Part shown: positions 50,501-60,957 of the stretch, piece by piece
How the letters are laid out: the number at the start of each line of letters is the position of its first letter
Position numbering within the stretch: the stretch's first letter is position 1
Assembly: GCA_013215565.1 (NCBI GenBank)
Contig: JABSQV010000004.1
Coordinates: 204,917-268,916 of the forward strand
DNA: 64,000 bases
DNA from: Myxococcales bacterium
GTDB lineage: Bacteria > Myxococcota_A > UBA9160 > SZUA-336
Direction of reading: 5' to 3'
Program-made: the position numbers and the translations under genes
Notes under the pieces: generated by a model
What the model was told of the DNA's origin: nothing
The model's input: the letters and a program-made list of their open reading frames with translations, nothing else
The model's database searches: none

Positions 50501-51022
50501 GCCGTGGCCGAGCTTCGCGGGCAGGGCGCGGAGCAGCGGATCGAACCCGAGATCAAGCTGCCGATCCCAGCGCTGCTACCCGAGGAATACGTCGATGCAG
50601 CGAACCAGCGGCTGGTCTTCTACAAGCAGCTTTCGTCGGCCCGGGACGGGGACGAGCTCGCCGAGATCCGCGGCGAGCTGCTGGACCGCTACGGCCCGCT
50701 TCCGGCGGAAGCGCTGAGCCTGTTCGAAGTGATCCGCCTCAAGCTCCGCTGCCGCGATCTGGGAATCGAGTCGCTCGAGGCCAGCCGGAACGAAATCGTG
50801 GTCCGGATCGCACCGGATCTGGCGCCGCGCATCGATCCGTCCAGGCTCGTCACCCTGCTCGGGCGTCCGGGCACCCCCTTTCGGGTGGACGCCGATCAGC
50901 AGATTCACATGCGCTACCGCGGAAGCCGGACGCTCCTCGCGGAGAGTTTCGGGCTGCTCGACCTGCTCGCACCCGGGTCCAATCCGACAGACGGCTCCGA
51001 GGCCGCGCCGGGGCAAGAATGA
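47507..51022 (+). CDS. mfd: transcription-repair coupling factor Mfd
   Basis: 1171 residues from the ATG at 47507 (E. coli 1148). The frame is open to a GTG at 47357, but the extra Pro/Arg-rich stretch is not conserved. Mfd removes stalled RNA polymerase and recruits UvrA. UvrB-like N-terminal part, RNAP-interacting domain (G-D-Y-L-V-H-V-E-H-G-V-G), helicase with G-D-V-G-F-G-K-T and D-E-E-H, motif T-A-T-P-I-P-R-T, S-I-I-E-S-G-L-D-I-P-N-A-N, Q-L-R-G-R-V-G-R, and the TRCF C-terminal domain. It overlaps the PPIase gene by ATGA. Confidence 0.96.
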   Translation: MLERAGPLRLLRVQGSAGAFLSFRLRQAWGGPILVLTPSAKAAEHFANDLRSFQGAEADIAVFPAYDVAPFDRFSPHPELEARRMSLLYRLLAAEETTALTLVAPWPAILRRVLPRAELRGRVTHLERGTTRDRDALVQVLVQAGYQRTSLVEEPGEVAARGGILDLFPPHLARPVRLDFEFDEIGSIRSFDPVTQRSEQEHRSVVAIPPRSFRLPADPAKLAQRIRALGRSQKTPESNIYQLTEALSRRQILPGTENLEALLHDRMETFLDYLPAHAPLLVNDPERGRAAVLRYTEEIFDGHALARQQDRLVCDPLALYLTDTSAAEAVSARAPVYFDALGAEPAKHERAVPLDATDHRSLRAEIQQLRGSGQALRPLAERIQRWRDAGLRIRLACSTLSSAERLRDILNDYGLEFGICGGRPGQGWAPSLSEDPGPGAAEVEIVVASVREGFELPLEGLVIVTEQDLFGERSYRRPVRATRRGQALDQLAQIEQGDYLVHVEHGVGSYGGMTQLDVTGIREEFLLIRFAGSDRLYLPISRLGQIQLYSGADSAKPSLDRLGGRTWKRTRSRVQRAVRDMARELIAVQAAREATRGHAYPAPDTSYEEFEARFPYDDTPDQRAATEDVLRDLQRERPMDRLVCGDVGFGKTEVACRAAYLVAAHGRQVAFLVPTTVLCQQHTESLRVRFEGTGLNLASLSRLSTPSELRRVREGLASGRLDIVIGTHRLLSQDVQFRQLGLLIIDEEHRFGVAHKERFKQIKQLVEVLTLTATPIPRTLQMALSGMRDLSLITTPPPDRVSIRTQICNFSDDVIREVILRELRRGGQTFFVHNRVATISEFGEHLRALVPEAGVRIAHGQMSGMRLEEIMLAFVAGEFDVLLCTSIIESGLDIPNANTILIHRAERFGLAQLYQLRGRVGRSDRRAYAYLFLPPEGRLSPEGRQRIEAIQDLSELGAGYRLATHDLEIRGAGNLLGGEQSGYVAAVGYDLFLEMLEQAVAELRGQGAEQRIEPEIKLPIPALLPEEYVDAANQRLVFYKQLSSARDGDELAEIRGELLDRYGPLPAEALSLFEVIRLKLRCRDLGIESLEASRNEIVVRIAPDLAPRIDPSRLVTLLGRPGTPFRVDADQQIHMRYRGSRTLLAESFGLLDLLAPGSNPTDGSEAAPGQE

Positions 51023-51906
51023 GCGGCAGCAACGCGCGTGCCCGGTGGCTCCCGCTGCTGCTTGTGGTGTGCGCGTGTGGACCCGACCCGGCGCTCGAAG
51101 GACCCGTCGCCCACGTCGACGGGGTCGCGATCCCGCGCGCGAGCCTCGCCAACGCGGTCGAACGGCGCGTCAGAATCGAGCCCGACCGGCCCCGATCGGA
51201 CCTCCTGGTCGAGGAGCTGGACCGCCTGATCAGCGATCAGGTGGTATTGAATCGGGCGGACGCGCGCCGCGTCCGGGTCTACGAAGCGGAGGTAGACGAA
51301 CGCATGCGGTTTCTCTTCGGCGGCGAAACGGAAGGAAACACGCCAGAATTCAAGGCCCAGGTATATCGACAGATGCGGATCGATCGAATCACGCTGCTCG
51401 AACTCGCGAAGCGGCTGCACGTCTCGGAGGATGCGATCGCGGACTATTTCGAACAGCACCGGGAGCGCTTCGACTCGCCCGAGAAGGTCGTGATTCGGCA
51501 CATCCTGCTTCAGGATGCGAAGCGCGCGCGCGCGATCTCCGCAGAGCTGCGGGGCGGCGCTGATTTCGGGGAACTTGCCCGGCGCGAGAGCATCGCGCCC
51601 GAGGCCGAGACGGGCGGCCTGCTTCCGCCCTTCGCGCACGGAGAGATGCCCGAGGTATTCGATCGCGCCTTCGAGATTCCAGCGGGCGCGCTTTCCGACG
51701 CGATCGAATCTCCCTTCGGCTTCCACCTCTTCCGGGTCGAACAGCGGGTACCGGCCCGCAGCGCATCGCTCGACGACGCGGGAGAGGAAATCCGGCAGAT
51801 TCTGGAGCAGCGCCGCCTGGAGGTACTCCGGAGCGAATGGCTGCGACAGCTTCGACGCGCCGCGGAAATCGAAGTACATGAGCGCGCACTGGATTCCTTG
51901 CGATGA
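51019..51906 (+). CDS. parvulin-type peptidyl-prolyl isomerase lipoprotein (PrsA/SurA-like)
   Basis: 295 residues, ATG overlapping the mfd stop. Lipobox V-V-C-A-C (Cys20). A SurA-like N-terminal helical region leads to one PpiC/rotamase domain: R-H-I-L-L-Q, A-D-F-G-E-L-A-R-R-E-S, G-G-L-L-P-P-F, F-G-F-H-L-F-R-V-E. Likely anchored in the periplasm, helping outer-membrane proteins fold. It is coupled by ATGA to the following surA-like gene. Confidence 0.88.
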   Translation: MSGSNARARWLPLLLVVCACGPDPALEGPVAHVDGVAIPRASLANAVERRVRIEPDRPRSDLLVEELDRLISDQVVLNRADARRVRVYEAEVDERMRFLFGGETEGNTPEFKAQVYRQMRIDRITLLELAKRLHVSEDAIADYFEQHRERFDSPEKVVIRHILLQDAKRARAISAELRGGADFGELARRESIAPEAETGGLLPPFAHGEMPEVFDRAFEIPAGALSDAIESPFGFHLFRVEQRVPARSASLDDAGEEIRQILEQRRLEVLRSEWLRQLRRAAEIEVHERALDSLR

Positions 51907-52880
51907 GAGTCAGCGCGCGATCGATCGCGTCGATCCTGATCTTCGCTGGATCCTCTGCCCTGTCGGCGGCGCCGCGTCAGGTCGAAGGCGTCGCGGCCGT
52001 GGTTGGCGACGAGGTGATCCTGCGCTCCGAGGTTCAGCGCGCGGCCACACCGGCGCTGAACCGCCTCGCGAGCCAGAACGGGGGCGCGGTGCCGCCCGAA
52101 CTGAAGCGCCAGGTCTACCATCAGGCGATCCAGGCCGTGATCGATGCGCGCCTGCTCGCGGCTGCCGCGCAACGAATGAACCTGGAGACGACGCCCGAGG
52201 AGATCGACAGCACGATCGATGAGATCGCAAAGCAGGAGGGCCTCACCACCGAAGAGCTCTACGTCGAGGTCGAAGCGCAGGGACTCAGCCGGGACCAGTA
52301 CCAGCAGGAGATCGGAGCGCAACTCACGAAGATGCGCGTCATTTCCGCGGGCGTTCGATCGCGCGTGACCGTGTCGGAATCGGAGATCGAGGCGCTCTTC
52401 GAGGAGCGTTACGCGGCCAGGTCCGGGCGACGCGTGCGTCTGCGGCACATCCTCATTCCCTGGCCACCCCCCGACTCCGACCTCGGACGCGAGCACGCAA
52501 CGGAGATTGCGGAGGAGATTCGGGCCTCGGCACAGGGCGGACAGGACTTCGCTCAACTCGCGCGGCGCTACTCGGCCGCCCCGAGCGCGGAAAACGGCGG
52601 CCTGATGGACCTGGAAGAGGGGACCGCCGTCGCCGCGCTCGCCGGCCCCGCGCTCAGTCTCGCTCCCGGAGAAATCAGTCCCGTGATCGAGACCCGACAC
52701 GGCGCCAACCTGCTTCAGGTGCTGGAGCGTTTCGATCCCGGCGAGGTCGAGTACGAGAGCATGCGCGACGCGCTCTATATGGAACTGTTCGAGCGCTCGA
52801 CCCAGCCCGAGGTCGCCAAGTTCCTCGAGGAGCTTCGCGAAGAGCGCTACATCGAGATCATCGCTCCGGATTTCAAGTAG
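51903..52880 (+). CDS. surA: SurA-type periplasmic chaperone/PPIase
   Basis: 325 residues, ATG overlapping the upstream stop. Signal peptide about 1-23. SurA N-terminal domain with V-V-G-D-E-V-I-L-R-S-E-V, then R-L-R-H-I-L-I-P, F-A-Q-L-A-R-R-Y-S and G-G-L-M-D of a parvulin domain. It is shorter than E. coli SurA (428) and has one PPIase domain, as in many deltaproteobacteria. The stop shares one base with the pdxA GTG. Confidence 0.85.
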   Translation: MRVSARSIASILIFAGSSALSAAPRQVEGVAAVVGDEVILRSEVQRAATPALNRLASQNGGAVPPELKRQVYHQAIQAVIDARLLAAAAQRMNLETTPEEIDSTIDEIAKQEGLTTEELYVEVEAQGLSRDQYQQEIGAQLTKMRVISAGVRSRVTVSESEIEALFEERYAARSGRRVRLRHILIPWPPPDSDLGREHATEIAEEIRASAQGGQDFAQLARRYSAAPSAENGGLMDLEEGTAVAALAGPALSLAPGEISPVIETRHGANLLQVLERFDPGEVEYESMRDALYMELFERSTQPEVAKFLEELREERYIEIIAPDFK

Positions 52881-53881
52881 TGGCCTCCGGTCAGGACAAA
52901 GCGTGCGTCCGGCTGGGCATCACCATCGGGGACCCGGCCGGCATCGGGCCCGAAATCATCTCTCGGGCGCTGCGCGAACTGCCCGCGGAAGGACTGGAAC
53001 TCCACGTGTACGGCGACCAGGAGGCGATCGATCGTGCCGGCGGATTGGGGCCCGGGATCACGCGGCACGCGTTCGCGAGCGCCGCGGTCACACCCGGACA
53101 GCCCGACCCGGCCGCGGCGGCCGGAGTCGAGGACGCGATCCGGTCCGCAGCACGCGCAACCCTCGATCGCAGGCTCGATGCCCTCGTGACCGGGCCGATC
53201 TCGAAGCAGGTCATGGCCGAAGGGGGCTTCCGCTTCCCGGGCCACACGGAGTTGCTCGAAGCCGTCTCCGCCGAGGCCACGGGTGCCGGCGGACCTGCCG
53301 TGATGTGCCTCGTGGGCGGCGCGCTGCGGGTCGCACTCGCCACGATCCACTGTCCGCTGCGCGAGGTACCCGCCCGACTGTCAACGGAAGGGCTGCGGAC
53401 CACGCTGCGCATCCTCGACCGGGACCTCCGGCGGTGGTTCGCACTCCCCGCTCCGCGAATCGCGGTCTGCGGCCTTAACCCGCACGCGGGGGAGGGGGGC
53501 CGGATCGGCGACGAGGAGACCCGGGTGATCGCACCCGCGATCCAGGCCGCACGTGCAGACGGGATCGACGCGCGTGGGCCGCTCGCGGCGGACAGCCTCT
53601 TCTGGCGCGCCGCCTCGGGCGAATTCGACTGCGTACTCGGCATGTATCATGATCAGGCACTCGCGCCGCTCAAGGTCCACGCCTTCGGAAAGGCCGTGAA
53701 CGTGACGCTCGGACTTCCGCTCATTCGCACCAGCGTGGATCACGGAACAGCATTCGACATCGCGGGACTGGGTCGTGCGGACCCCGGCTCCCTGTGCGAG
53801 GCCCTCGAGCTGGCGCGGCGCCTCGTCGCTGCCCAGCGTTCCTTTGCAGCGGACCCGGGGCCTTCGAGGAGCAGCGGGTGA
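52880..53881 (+). CDS. pdxA: 4-hydroxythreonine-4-phosphate dehydrogenase
   Basis: 333 residues from a GTG. PdxA oxidises 4-phosphohydroxy-L-threonine in vitamin B6 synthesis. Signatures: [27 protein letters not shown] (metal His), [23 protein letters not shown] and [14 protein letters not shown]. It overlaps uvrA by GTGA. Confidence 0.96.
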   Translation: MASGQDKACVRLGITIGDPAGIGPEIISRALRELPAEGLELHVYGDQEAIDRAGGLGPGITRHAFASAAVTPGQPDPAAAAGVEDAIRSAARATLDRRLDALVTGPISKQVMAEGGFRFPGHTELLEAVSAEATGAGGPAVMCLVGGALRVALATIHCPLREVPARLSTEGLRTTLRILDRDLRRWFALPAPRIAVCGLNPHAGEGGRIGDEETRVIAPAIQAARADGIDARGPLAADSLFWRAASGEFDCVLGMYHDQALAPLKVHAFGKAVNVTLGLPLIRTSVDHGTAFDIAGLGRADPGSLCEALELARRLVAAQRSFAADPGPSRSSG

Positions 53882-56712
53882 CGACCGGACCGGGAGACCT
53901 GCTGGTTCGCGGCGCGCGCGAACACAACCTGAAGTCGATCGACGTCCGAATTCCGCGCAACAAGCTCGTGGTGATCACGGGCCTCTCGGGTTCGGGCAAG
54001 TCGTCGCTCGCCTTCGACACGATCTACGCCGAGGGGCAGCGGCGTTACGTCGAAAGTCTCTCCGCCTACGCGCGCCAGTTCCTGGATCAGATGGGCAAGC
54101 CCGACGTCGACTCGATCGAGGGCCTCTCCCCGGCCATCTCGATCGAACAGAAGACGACGAGCCGAAATCCGCGCTCGACCGTGGGCACCGTCACAGAAAT
54201 CTACGACTACCTGAGACTGCTCTACGCCCGGATCGGACAGCCCCATTGCGTGAACTGTGACAAGCCGATCGCGGCACAGACCGTCCAGCAGATGGTCGAC
54301 CGGGTTCTGGCACTTCGTTCCGGCACCCGGATCCAGGTGCTGGCTCCCGTCGTGCGCGATCGCAAGGGCGAGTACCGGCGTGAACTTAGCGAGTTCGCAC
54401 GGCAGGGATTCGTGCGTGTCCGCATCGACGGCCAGCTCCACGAGCTCGACAGCCTCCCGAAGCTCGACCGGAAGAAGCGACACAGCATCGACCTGGTGGT
54501 CGACCGGGTGGTGGTCAAGGCGGAGGCCCGGGGGCGCATCGCAGATTCTCTCGAGACCGCGCTCGCCTCGGCCGAAGGCTACGCCACCATCGATGTGGGC
54601 CCCGGGCGCCGGGAGATCCCGTTTTCGGAGAATGCCGCCTGTATCGACTGCGGCGCCAGCTATCCAGAGATCAATCCGCGGATGTTCTCGTTCAACAATC
54701 CGCACGGCGCCTGCCCCGAATGCTCGGGCCTCGGAACCCGCGACTTCTTCGACCCGGACCTGATTGTGCCCGACCCCACGCTTTCGATCAGCGACGGTGC
54801 CATCGTCCCCTTCCGCCGGCGCGGCCGCGCGTCCGGCTACTACAACGCGATGCTCGAAGCGCTCTCGGAACAGCTGGGCTTCGAACTCGACCAGCCCTGG
54901 AGCAAGCTCCCCGCACGCGCACGAAGGCAAATTCTGGACGGTACGGGAGAGACACCGATCGAGTTCAGCTTCGGCCGACGGCGAAAGTTCAACGTCACGC
55001 GGCCCTGGATGGGCGTCGTCGCCCATCTCGACCGGCGCTATCGCGAAACCGAGGCCGACGCCGTCCGAGAGGACCTGCGCCAGTATATGACCATGACCGA
55101 GTGCCCCGAGTGCCAGGGGGCCCGGCTACGCCCGGAGGCGTGCGCGGTTCTCGTCGCCGACAGACGCATCCACGAGATCACGCGCCTGCCGGTCGGCGAT
55201 GCGGTTCGTTGGTTCGAGTCGATCGAGCTTCCGGCCCAGGCTCGGGTGATCGCGGAACGCTTGCTGAGGGAAATCCAGGAGCGACTCTACTTCTTGAAGG
55301 ACGTCGGCCTCGAGTATCTGGCGCTCGACCGCGGCGCGGCCACCCTCTCCGGCGGAGAGGGCCAGCGAATCCGGCTCGCAACCCAGGTCGGCTCCGCGCT
55401 AGTCGGCGTGATCTACATTCTCGACGAGCCCTCGATCGGTCTCCACGCACGCGACAACGCCCGACTGCTCCGCACGCTCTTCTCGCTCCGCGACATGGGA
55501 AATACAGTGGTCGTGGTCGAACACGACGCATCGACGATCCTGAGCTCCGACCACGTCATCGACCTCGGACCGCGCGCCGGCGTCCACGGCGGCGAAGTCG
55601 TCGCGGAGGGAACTCCGAAGCAGATCATGCGGAACTCCCGCTCGCTGACCGGCGCCTACCTGTCGGGCAAGCGGGCGATCGCGGTACCGGTGCGGCGCCG
55701 GCCCGGCTCGGATCGCTTCCTGACCCTGGTGGGAGCCGCCGAGAACAACCTGCGCGACATCACGGTGCGGGTTCCCCTCGGTGTCCTGACCGTGGTCACG
55801 GGCGTCTCGGGCAGCGGCAAGTCGACGCTCGTCAACGATACCCTGTACCCGGCCCTGGCCCAGAAGCTCTACGGCTCCAAGCAGCGGCCGGGCCGGCATC
55901 GCCGAGTCCACGGCATCGACTACCTCGACAAGGTGATCGACGTGAACCAGGCGCCGATCGGGCGGACCTCCCGCTCCAATCCCTCGACCTATACCGGAAT
56001 CTTCACCGGGATCCGCGACCTGTTCGCGCAGCTGCCCGAAAGCCGGGTGCGCGGTTACAAGCCCGGACGTTTCAGCTTCAACGTGAAAGGAGGACGCTGC
56101 GAGGCCTGCGAGGGGGGCGGCATCATCCGGATCGAGATGCACTTTCTTCCCGACGTCTTCGTCACCTGCGAGGAGTGCGCGGGGCGGCGTTACAACCGCG
56201 AGACCCTCGAGATCCTGTACAAGGGAAAGTCGATCGCGGGCGTGCTCGACATGACCGTCGACGAGGCCCTGGAATTCCTGGAGCACATCCCCTCGGTCCG
56301 AAACGGGCTCCGCACGCTCGCCGAGGTCGGCCTCGGCTACCTGCACCTGGGCCAGCAGGCGACCACGCTCTCCGGCGGCGAGGCCCAGCGGATTAAACTC
56401 TCGCGCGAACTGTCGAAGCGCGCGACGGGGCGCACGGCCTACATTCTCGACGAACCGACCACGGGCCTGCACTTCGCCGACGTGGAGAAGTTGCTCGAGG
56501 TGCTGAACCGGCTGGTCGACCGGAACAACACGGTGGTCGTAATCGAACACAACCTTGACGTGATCAAGACCGCCGACCACATCATCGACCTCGGCCCCGA
56601 GGGCGGCGACAAGGGCGGGGAGGTCGTCGCGACCGGGACGCCCGAAGAGGTCGCGAACAATCCGCTCTCGTTCACGGGCCAGGCGCTGCGCCCCGTCCTT
56701 TTCGGACACTAG
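53878..56712 (+). CDS. uvrA: excinuclease ABC subunit A
   Basis: 944 residues from the GTG at 53878, seven bases behind GAGGAG; the open frame upstream lies in pdxA. UvrA finds DNA damage for nucleotide-excision repair. Two ABC ATPases: Walker [10 protein letters not shown] and G-V-S-G-S-G-K-S-T, signatures L-S-G-G-E-G-Q-R and L-S-G-G-E-A-Q-R. Zinc modules at C-x-x-C-G-A-S ... C-P-E-C and G-G-R-C-E-A-C ... C-E-E-C. With mfd it is in one transcription direction here; uvrB and uvrC are absent. Confidence 0.97.
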   Translation: MTTGPGDLLVRGAREHNLKSIDVRIPRNKLVVITGLSGSGKSSLAFDTIYAEGQRRYVESLSAYARQFLDQMGKPDVDSIEGLSPAISIEQKTTSRNPRSTVGTVTEIYDYLRLLYARIGQPHCVNCDKPIAAQTVQQMVDRVLALRSGTRIQVLAPVVRDRKGEYRRELSEFARQGFVRVRIDGQLHELDSLPKLDRKKRHSIDLVVDRVVVKAEARGRIADSLETALASAEGYATIDVGPGRREIPFSENAACIDCGASYPEINPRMFSFNNPHGACPECSGLGTRDFFDPDLIVPDPTLSISDGAIVPFRRRGRASGYYNAMLEALSEQLGFELDQPWSKLPARARRQILDGTGETPIEFSFGRRRKFNVTRPWMGVVAHLDRRYRETEADAVREDLRQYMTMTECPECQGARLRPEACAVLVADRRIHEITRLPVGDAVRWFESIELPAQARVIAERLLREIQERLYFLKDVGLEYLALDRGAATLSGGEGQRIRLATQVGSALVGVIYILDEPSIGLHARDNARLLRTLFSLRDMGNTVVVVEHDASTILSSDHVIDLGPRAGVHGGEVVAEGTPKQIMRNSRSLTGAYLSGKRAIAVPVRRRPGSDRFLTLVGAAENNLRDITVRVPLGVLTVVTGVSGSGKSTLVNDTLYPALAQKLYGSKQRPGRHRRVHGIDYLDKVIDVNQAPIGRTSRSNPSTYTGIFTGIRDLFAQLPESRVRGYKPGRFSFNVKGGRCEACEGGGIIRIEMHFLPDVFVTCEECAGRRYNRETLEILYKGKSIAGVLDMTVDEALEFLEHIPSVRNGLRTLAEVGLGYLHLGQQATTLSGGEAQRIKLSRELSKRATGRTAYILDEPTTGLHFADVEKLLEVLNRLVDRNNTVVVIEHNLDVIKTADHIIDLGPEGGDKGGEVVATGTPEEVANNPLSFTGQALRPVLFGH

Positions 56713-56727
56713 GCCGCTCGGCCGCGC

Positions 56728-57555
56728 ATGCTCCCCGAGCCCGACCGCGCCGCCCCCTTCCCGACCCCGCTCCAGGCGCTCCTGTACGGGCTGGCCGCGG
56801 CCGCAATGCGCGGGCTCATGACGGGGCTTCTCGCGACGCCCGAGGGTGTACGGCCCGGGAGCCTCGGCATGGCCACGATCCTGGCCTTCGGCGCCATCCT
56901 CTTCCTGGTCGCCCCGCGGCTGGCGCCGCCACCAGGCTGGACGCTGGGGTTTCGTCCCGCACCCCGGCTGGCCTGGCTCGCGGTTCTGCTGCTGGTGCCG
57001 TCGCTGCTCTGGATCAGCGAGTTCGACAACCTCGTGAAAGAGTTCCTGCCCGCGCCGCCCGAGGGCCAGGAACTGCAGCGGGTCTCGGGACCGCTGGTGG
57101 CACTGGAGTGGCTGCTGCTGCTCTGTGTGATCAACCCGCTGGGAGAGGAAGTCCTGTTTCGCGGGCTCTTCCAACCGGGCTTCGTGCGCGCCTGGGGTCG
57201 CTGGGGCATCCTGGCGAGCGCGGGCCTCTACGCTGCTTCGAGCGTGCTCGTCTTTGGTCCGAGTTCACTCGGCTTCGCATTCGCGTTCGGCGGGACGCTC
57301 GCGATCGTGCGCGAGTGCTCGGGATCGATTCTGCCCGGAGTCGGGCTGCACGGACTCTTCGGCGTGGTCTCGTTCGTGGCGCTCGAGGGGGGCTGGGGCA
57401 TCCCGGGTTTCGACGACCCGAGCGCCGCGCACACCCCGGTGGAGTGGCTGGTTTTCGCGGGTCTCTTCGTGGCGGCCGGTTTCTGGCTCTGCCGCGCGGC
57501 CTCTCGCCAGGTCCTGACCGAACCCCTCGCGCTCGACGACGAGCCGGATCGCTAG
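56728..57555 (+). CDS. CPBP-family membrane protease
   Basis: 275 residues. Six to seven hydrophobic segments. E-E-V-L-F-R-G (E-E-x3-R) near residue 140 and G-L-H-G-L-F-G later are the CPBP/abi intramembrane-protease motifs. Its target is unknown. It may be co-transcribed behind uvrA (15 bp gap). Its end overlaps convergent tmk by 4 bp. Confidence 0.75.
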   Translation: MLPEPDRAAPFPTPLQALLYGLAAAAMRGLMTGLLATPEGVRPGSLGMATILAFGAILFLVAPRLAPPPGWTLGFRPAPRLAWLAVLLLVPSLLWISEFDNLVKEFLPAPPEGQELQRVSGPLVALEWLLLLCVINPLGEEVLFRGLFQPGFVRAWGRWGILASAGLYAASSVLVFGPSSLGFAFAFGGTLAIVRECSGSILPGVGLHGLFGVVSFVALEGGWGIPGFDDPSAAHTPVEWLVFAGLFVAAGFWLCRAASRQVLTEPLALDDEPDR

Positions 57556-58289
57556 CGGCCAGGCTCCGCGAGCAACGCCAGGACATGAGTCCGGAGCAGC
57601 GGCTCGACCTGATCGGGCGAGCCGGAGGCGTCGACCTCCACGAACCCGAGGCGCGCATATTCCGCATCGACGCGTCGAAGGAAGTCATCGCCCTCGTAGC
57701 GCTCGCGGGCACCGGCGCAAAGCCGCGCGAGTGCCTCGGCGGGCGCGAGCCGCAGCCAGAGCACGAGATCCGGGAGCGGTAGCCGGTCGACCTCGACCCG
57801 CTCGCGCAGCAGCGCGCAATCGACCCCGTGTGCCGCCTGATAGGCGAGGGTCGAGCCCGTGTAGCGGTCGCAGAGCACGGTCGCGCCGCGCCCAAGCGCC
57901 GGCCGAATCACCTGCTGCACGTGCTCGCGCCGATCCTGGACGAAGTAGCCCAGAACCTCGTCCGGCGTGGCCTCGATCTCGCCCCGGGCCCAGCGGCGGT
58001 AGCGCCGGCCCCACACGCCCTGCGTGGGCTCTCGAGTCGCGACCAGGTCGTGCCCGAGCGACCGCAGCCAGTGCGCGAGGCGCTCGGCCTGAAAGGTCTT
58101 GCCGGCGCCGTCGATCCCCTCGAGCACGATCAAGCGCCCGGGCCCGGCGCTGCCAGCCCGCGCTGCTCGGGCGGGGTCCGACGGCTCCGATCCCGCGGCG
58201 GCGCGGAGCTGCTCGTCCCGGCCGGCTTTGCCGGATGGGGCCGACGCACGCCTCACCCCGTTTACCGCACGCCGTTCCCCAGTCCCCAT
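57552..58289 (-). CDS. tmk: thymidylate kinase
   Basis: 245 residues from the ATG at 58289, which has GGGAAGG about ten bases upstream. The conserved core begins L-I-V-L-E-G-I-D-G-A-G-K-T at residue 53, so the first 50 Ala/Gly/Arg residues are not family sequence; a TTG at 58133 would give a normal 193-residue enzyme. D-R-Y-T-G-S-T-L-A-Y-Q is the usual dTMP-binding motif. It makes dTDP from dTMP. Convergent with the CPBP gene. Confidence 0.88.
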   Translation of the reverse strand: MGTGERRAVNGVRRASAPSGKAGRDEQLRAAAGSEPSDPARAARAGSAGPGRLIVLEGIDGAGKTFQAERLAHWLRSLGHDLVATREPTQGVWGRRYRRWARGEIEATPDEVLGYFVQDRREHVQQVIRPALGRGATVLCDRYTGSTLAYQAAHGVDCALLRERVEVDRLPLPDLVLWLRLAPAEALARLCAGARERYEGDDFLRRVDAEYARLGFVEVDASGSPDQVEPLLRTHVLALLAEPGR

Positions 58290-58572
58290 CCGGCTCAGAC
58301 CTTCCCGGGAGCCCCGGTCCCGTCGAGGATCTTCCCGTTCCGGCCGAGTTCCGGAACCGCAAGTGGCGTGCCGGAGCTAAGTGGGCGGAGTTGCGATGCG
58401 GGGCGGACGGGATGTGAACGCGCGTCGCGCGTTCCGTGACGAGCCGTTCTCGCGTCCGCGGGTCCGACCATGGCCGGCCACTATACGCCGGATCGGTCGC
58501 AGCGCGCGCCCGGCCGGAGCCGCCGCGCCCGCCGCCGCCGGCCCGCGGCGCGGCCGGTATGATGCGGGCGCA

Positions 58573-60006
58573 ATGCCACGTCCGAATCTACTGATCTTCA
58601 TGCCCGATCAGCTCCGCGCGGATTGCGTGGGTGCGTTCGGAAACCCGGTCATCAAGACCCCGAACATCGACGCGCTCGCAGCCCGCGGAACCTGTTTCGA
58701 GCAAGCCTACTCGCAGCACAGTGTCTGCTCGCCGAGCCGCGTCTCGATCCTCACGGGCTGGTACCCACACGTTGCCGGGCACCGCACGCTGACGCACCTG
58801 CTCAAGCCCTGGGAACCTAACCTGTTCCGGCTGCTGCGCGACGCGGGCTACCACGTGGCCTGGATGGGGCAGCGCGGGGATACCTTCGCGCCCGGAGGCA
58901 CGGCGGAGAGCACCGACTTCTACGGCTTTCGGACGAACCCGAAATTCGTGTTCCAGAAATCTCCGTACCCGCCCGACCACCGCTTCGCGCGCACCTTCTA
59001 CCACGGACGCCGGAGCGGAGCGACGCCGGCGCTCGACTTCGACGAAGCCGCGGTCCGCAGCGCCGAGACCTGGCTCGCCGAGGGTCCCCCCGAGCCGTGG
59101 GTGCTGTTTCTGGCCCTGATCTTTCCGCACCCCCCGTTCGAGGTAGAGGATCCCTGGTACGGACTGCACGATCGGGCCGAGGTACCGCTCCCGGTCGACT
59201 GCGACCTGTCGCGCAAGCCCGCCTTCGTGCGGGCGCTGCGTGCGGCCTACGGCACCGACCGACTCGACGAGAAGGACTGGCGCGAGATCGTAGCCACATA
59301 CTACGGCATGATCGCACGGGTCGACGACCAACTCGGGCGCGTGCTGCGCGCCGTCGACCGAGCCGGCGCGCTGGAACGAACCGCCACGGCCTTCTTCACT
59401 GACCACGGCGAATATCTGGGGGACTACGGACTGATCGAAAAGTGGCCGGCCGGCGTCGATGACTGCCTGGTCCGCAATCCCTTGATCCTGCAGGTCCCAG
59501 GCGCCCCCGAGCGCGGACGCTCTGCACAGCTCGTCGAACTGGTCGACCTCTTGCCCACGCTGCTCGAACTCGCGGAGACGGAGGCGAAGCACACGCACTT
59601 CGGCCGGAGTCTCGTGCCGCTGCTCAGCGACCCGGACGCACCGCACCGGGACGCCGCCTTCTCGGAAGGCGGCTTCACGGCAGACGAGGCGCACCTGCTG
59701 GAGCGAGGAGGCTTCCCGTACGACCTAAAGGCAAGCGTCCAGCACGACGACCCGAAGCACGTCGGCAGGGTGATCTCGATCCGGACACCGGATTGGAGCT
59801 ACGTCCACCGCATGTACGACCGCCCTGAACTGTATGACCGGAAACGAGATCCGCGCGAACGAGAGAACCGGGCCGGCGAGCCCGCGCTCGCCGGGGTCGA
59901 GCGCGGACTGCGCGAGCGCGTACTCGACTGGCTGCTGGAGACGAGCGACGTGATCCCCTGGGATCCGGACCCCCGCTTCGATCCCGGCCCGCCGGAGCCC
60001 GACTAG
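58573..60006 (+). CDS. sulfatase
   Basis: 477 residues from the ATG at 58573; in-frame sequence further upstream is low-complexity. [13 protein letters not shown] gives the first metal Asp, and [13 protein letters not shown] is the formylglycine motif C-x-[14 protein letters not shown] is the second metal site. There is no signal peptide, so it is probably cytoplasmic, and an anaerobic or FGE-type maturase is not visible nearby. It overlaps convergent hemF by 4 bp. Confidence 0.88.
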   Translation: MPRPNLLIFMPDQLRADCVGAFGNPVIKTPNIDALAARGTCFEQAYSQHSVCSPSRVSILTGWYPHVAGHRTLTHLLKPWEPNLFRLLRDAGYHVAWMGQRGDTFAPGGTAESTDFYGFRTNPKFVFQKSPYPPDHRFARTFYHGRRSGATPALDFDEAAVRSAETWLAEGPPEPWVLFLALIFPHPPFEVEDPWYGLHDRAEVPLPVDCDLSRKPAFVRALRAAYGTDRLDEKDWREIVATYYGMIARVDDQLGRVLRAVDRAGALERTATAFFTDHGEYLGDYGLIEKWPAGVDDCLVRNPLILQVPGAPERGRSAQLVELVDLLPTLLELAETEAKHTHFGRSLVPLLSDPDAPHRDAAFSEGGFTADEAHLLERGGFPYDLKASVQHDDPKHVGRVISIRTPDWSYVHRMYDRPELYDRKRDPRERENRAGEPALAGVERGLRERVLDWLLETSDVIPWDPDPRFDPGPPEPD

Positions 60007-60914
60007 CTCTCGGCCCAGTCGCGCGGGGGCAGGAAGCGCTCGGCCAGCGCCGCCTCGGGCGTCCCGGCCTCGGGGCGCCAGTCGTGCCGCCAGCGCACCA
60101 GCGGCGGCATCGAGGCCAGCACGGACTCAATCCGGCGCCCCGACTGGACGCCGTAGAGCGTACCGCGGTCGTACATCAGGTTGAACTCGACGTAGCGACC
60201 GCGACGCCAGAGCTGAAACTCGCGCTCGCGCTCTCCCCAGGCGAGTCCCTTCCGCCGCTGCACAATCGGGAGATAGGCCTCCAAGTAGGCGTCGCCGACG
60301 CTGCGCTGCAGGTGAAATGCGTTCTCGAAGCCCCCCTCGTCGAAGTCGTCGAAGAGCACGCCCCCAATACCGCGCGCCTCGCCACGGTGCGGCAGAAAGA
60401 AATACTCGTCGCAGGCATGCTTGAACTTGGGGTAGAGGTCCGAGCCGACCTGCGCGCAGGCGTCACGCGCGGTCCGGTGCCAGTGCACGGCATCTTCCTC
60501 GAAGCCGTAGTAGGGCGTCAGGTCGAAGCCGCCCCCGAACCACCAGACGGGTTCACGGCCGGCCGGGTGCGAGATGAAGCAGCGCACGTTCATGTGTGAG
60601 GTGGGAACGTAGGGGTTGCGCGGGTGCGTGATCAGCGAGACCGAAATCGCCTCGAAGCGGGCGCCGCCCAGCTCCGGCCGCTGTGCCGTGGCGGCGGGCG
60701 GCAGCGCGCTACCGCGACTGTGGCTCAGATGGACGGCCGCCTTCTCGAAAACCTCGCCTTCCGAGAGTACGCGCGGACGCGCCAGCCCGTGTTCACCCTC
60801 GTGCCGCTCTTCCTCGAAGCGCGCAGAGCCATCCTCCGCTTCGAGGCCGGAGCAGATTCGATCCTGCAGCTCGAGCAGGTATTCGAGCACCGGGCCGGCT
60901 GCGGCCTCGGTCAC
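60003..60914 (-). CDS. hemF: oxygen-dependent coproporphyrinogen III oxidase
   Basis: 303 residues. Converts coproporphyrinogen III to protoporphyrinogen IX using O2. Signatures: [47 protein letters not shown] and [11 protein letters not shown]. The usual residues are present. This implies growth with oxygen. hemL lies in the same strand block, with the atp genes between. Confidence 0.96.
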   Translation of the reverse strand: MTEAAAGPVLEYLLELQDRICSGLEAEDGSARFEEERHEGEHGLARPRVLSEGEVFEKAAVHLSHSRGSALPPAATAQRPELGGARFEAISVSLITHPRNPYVPTSHMNVRCFISHPAGREPVWWFGGGFDLTPYYGFEEDAVHWHRTARDACAQVGSDLYPKFKHACDEYFFLPHRGEARGIGGVLFDDFDEGGFENAFHLQRSVGDAYLEAYLPIVQRRKGLAWGEREREFQLWRRGRYVEFNLMYDRGTLYGVQSGRRIESVLASMPPLVRWRHDWRPEAGTPEAALAERFLPPRDWAES

Positions 60915-60957
60915 GTCCTCACCGAACTGCCGGGGGTCCCGTCTCCGGGCCGGATCG

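Noticed and set aside
55399-57174. Long minus-strand frame opposite uvrA and the CPBP gene
   Set aside because: Shadow of UvrA; no independent evidence.
58381-58572. Upstream extension of the sulfatase frame
   Set aside because: Arg/Ala/Pro-rich low complexity and no ribosome site; family homology starts at the ATG at 58573.
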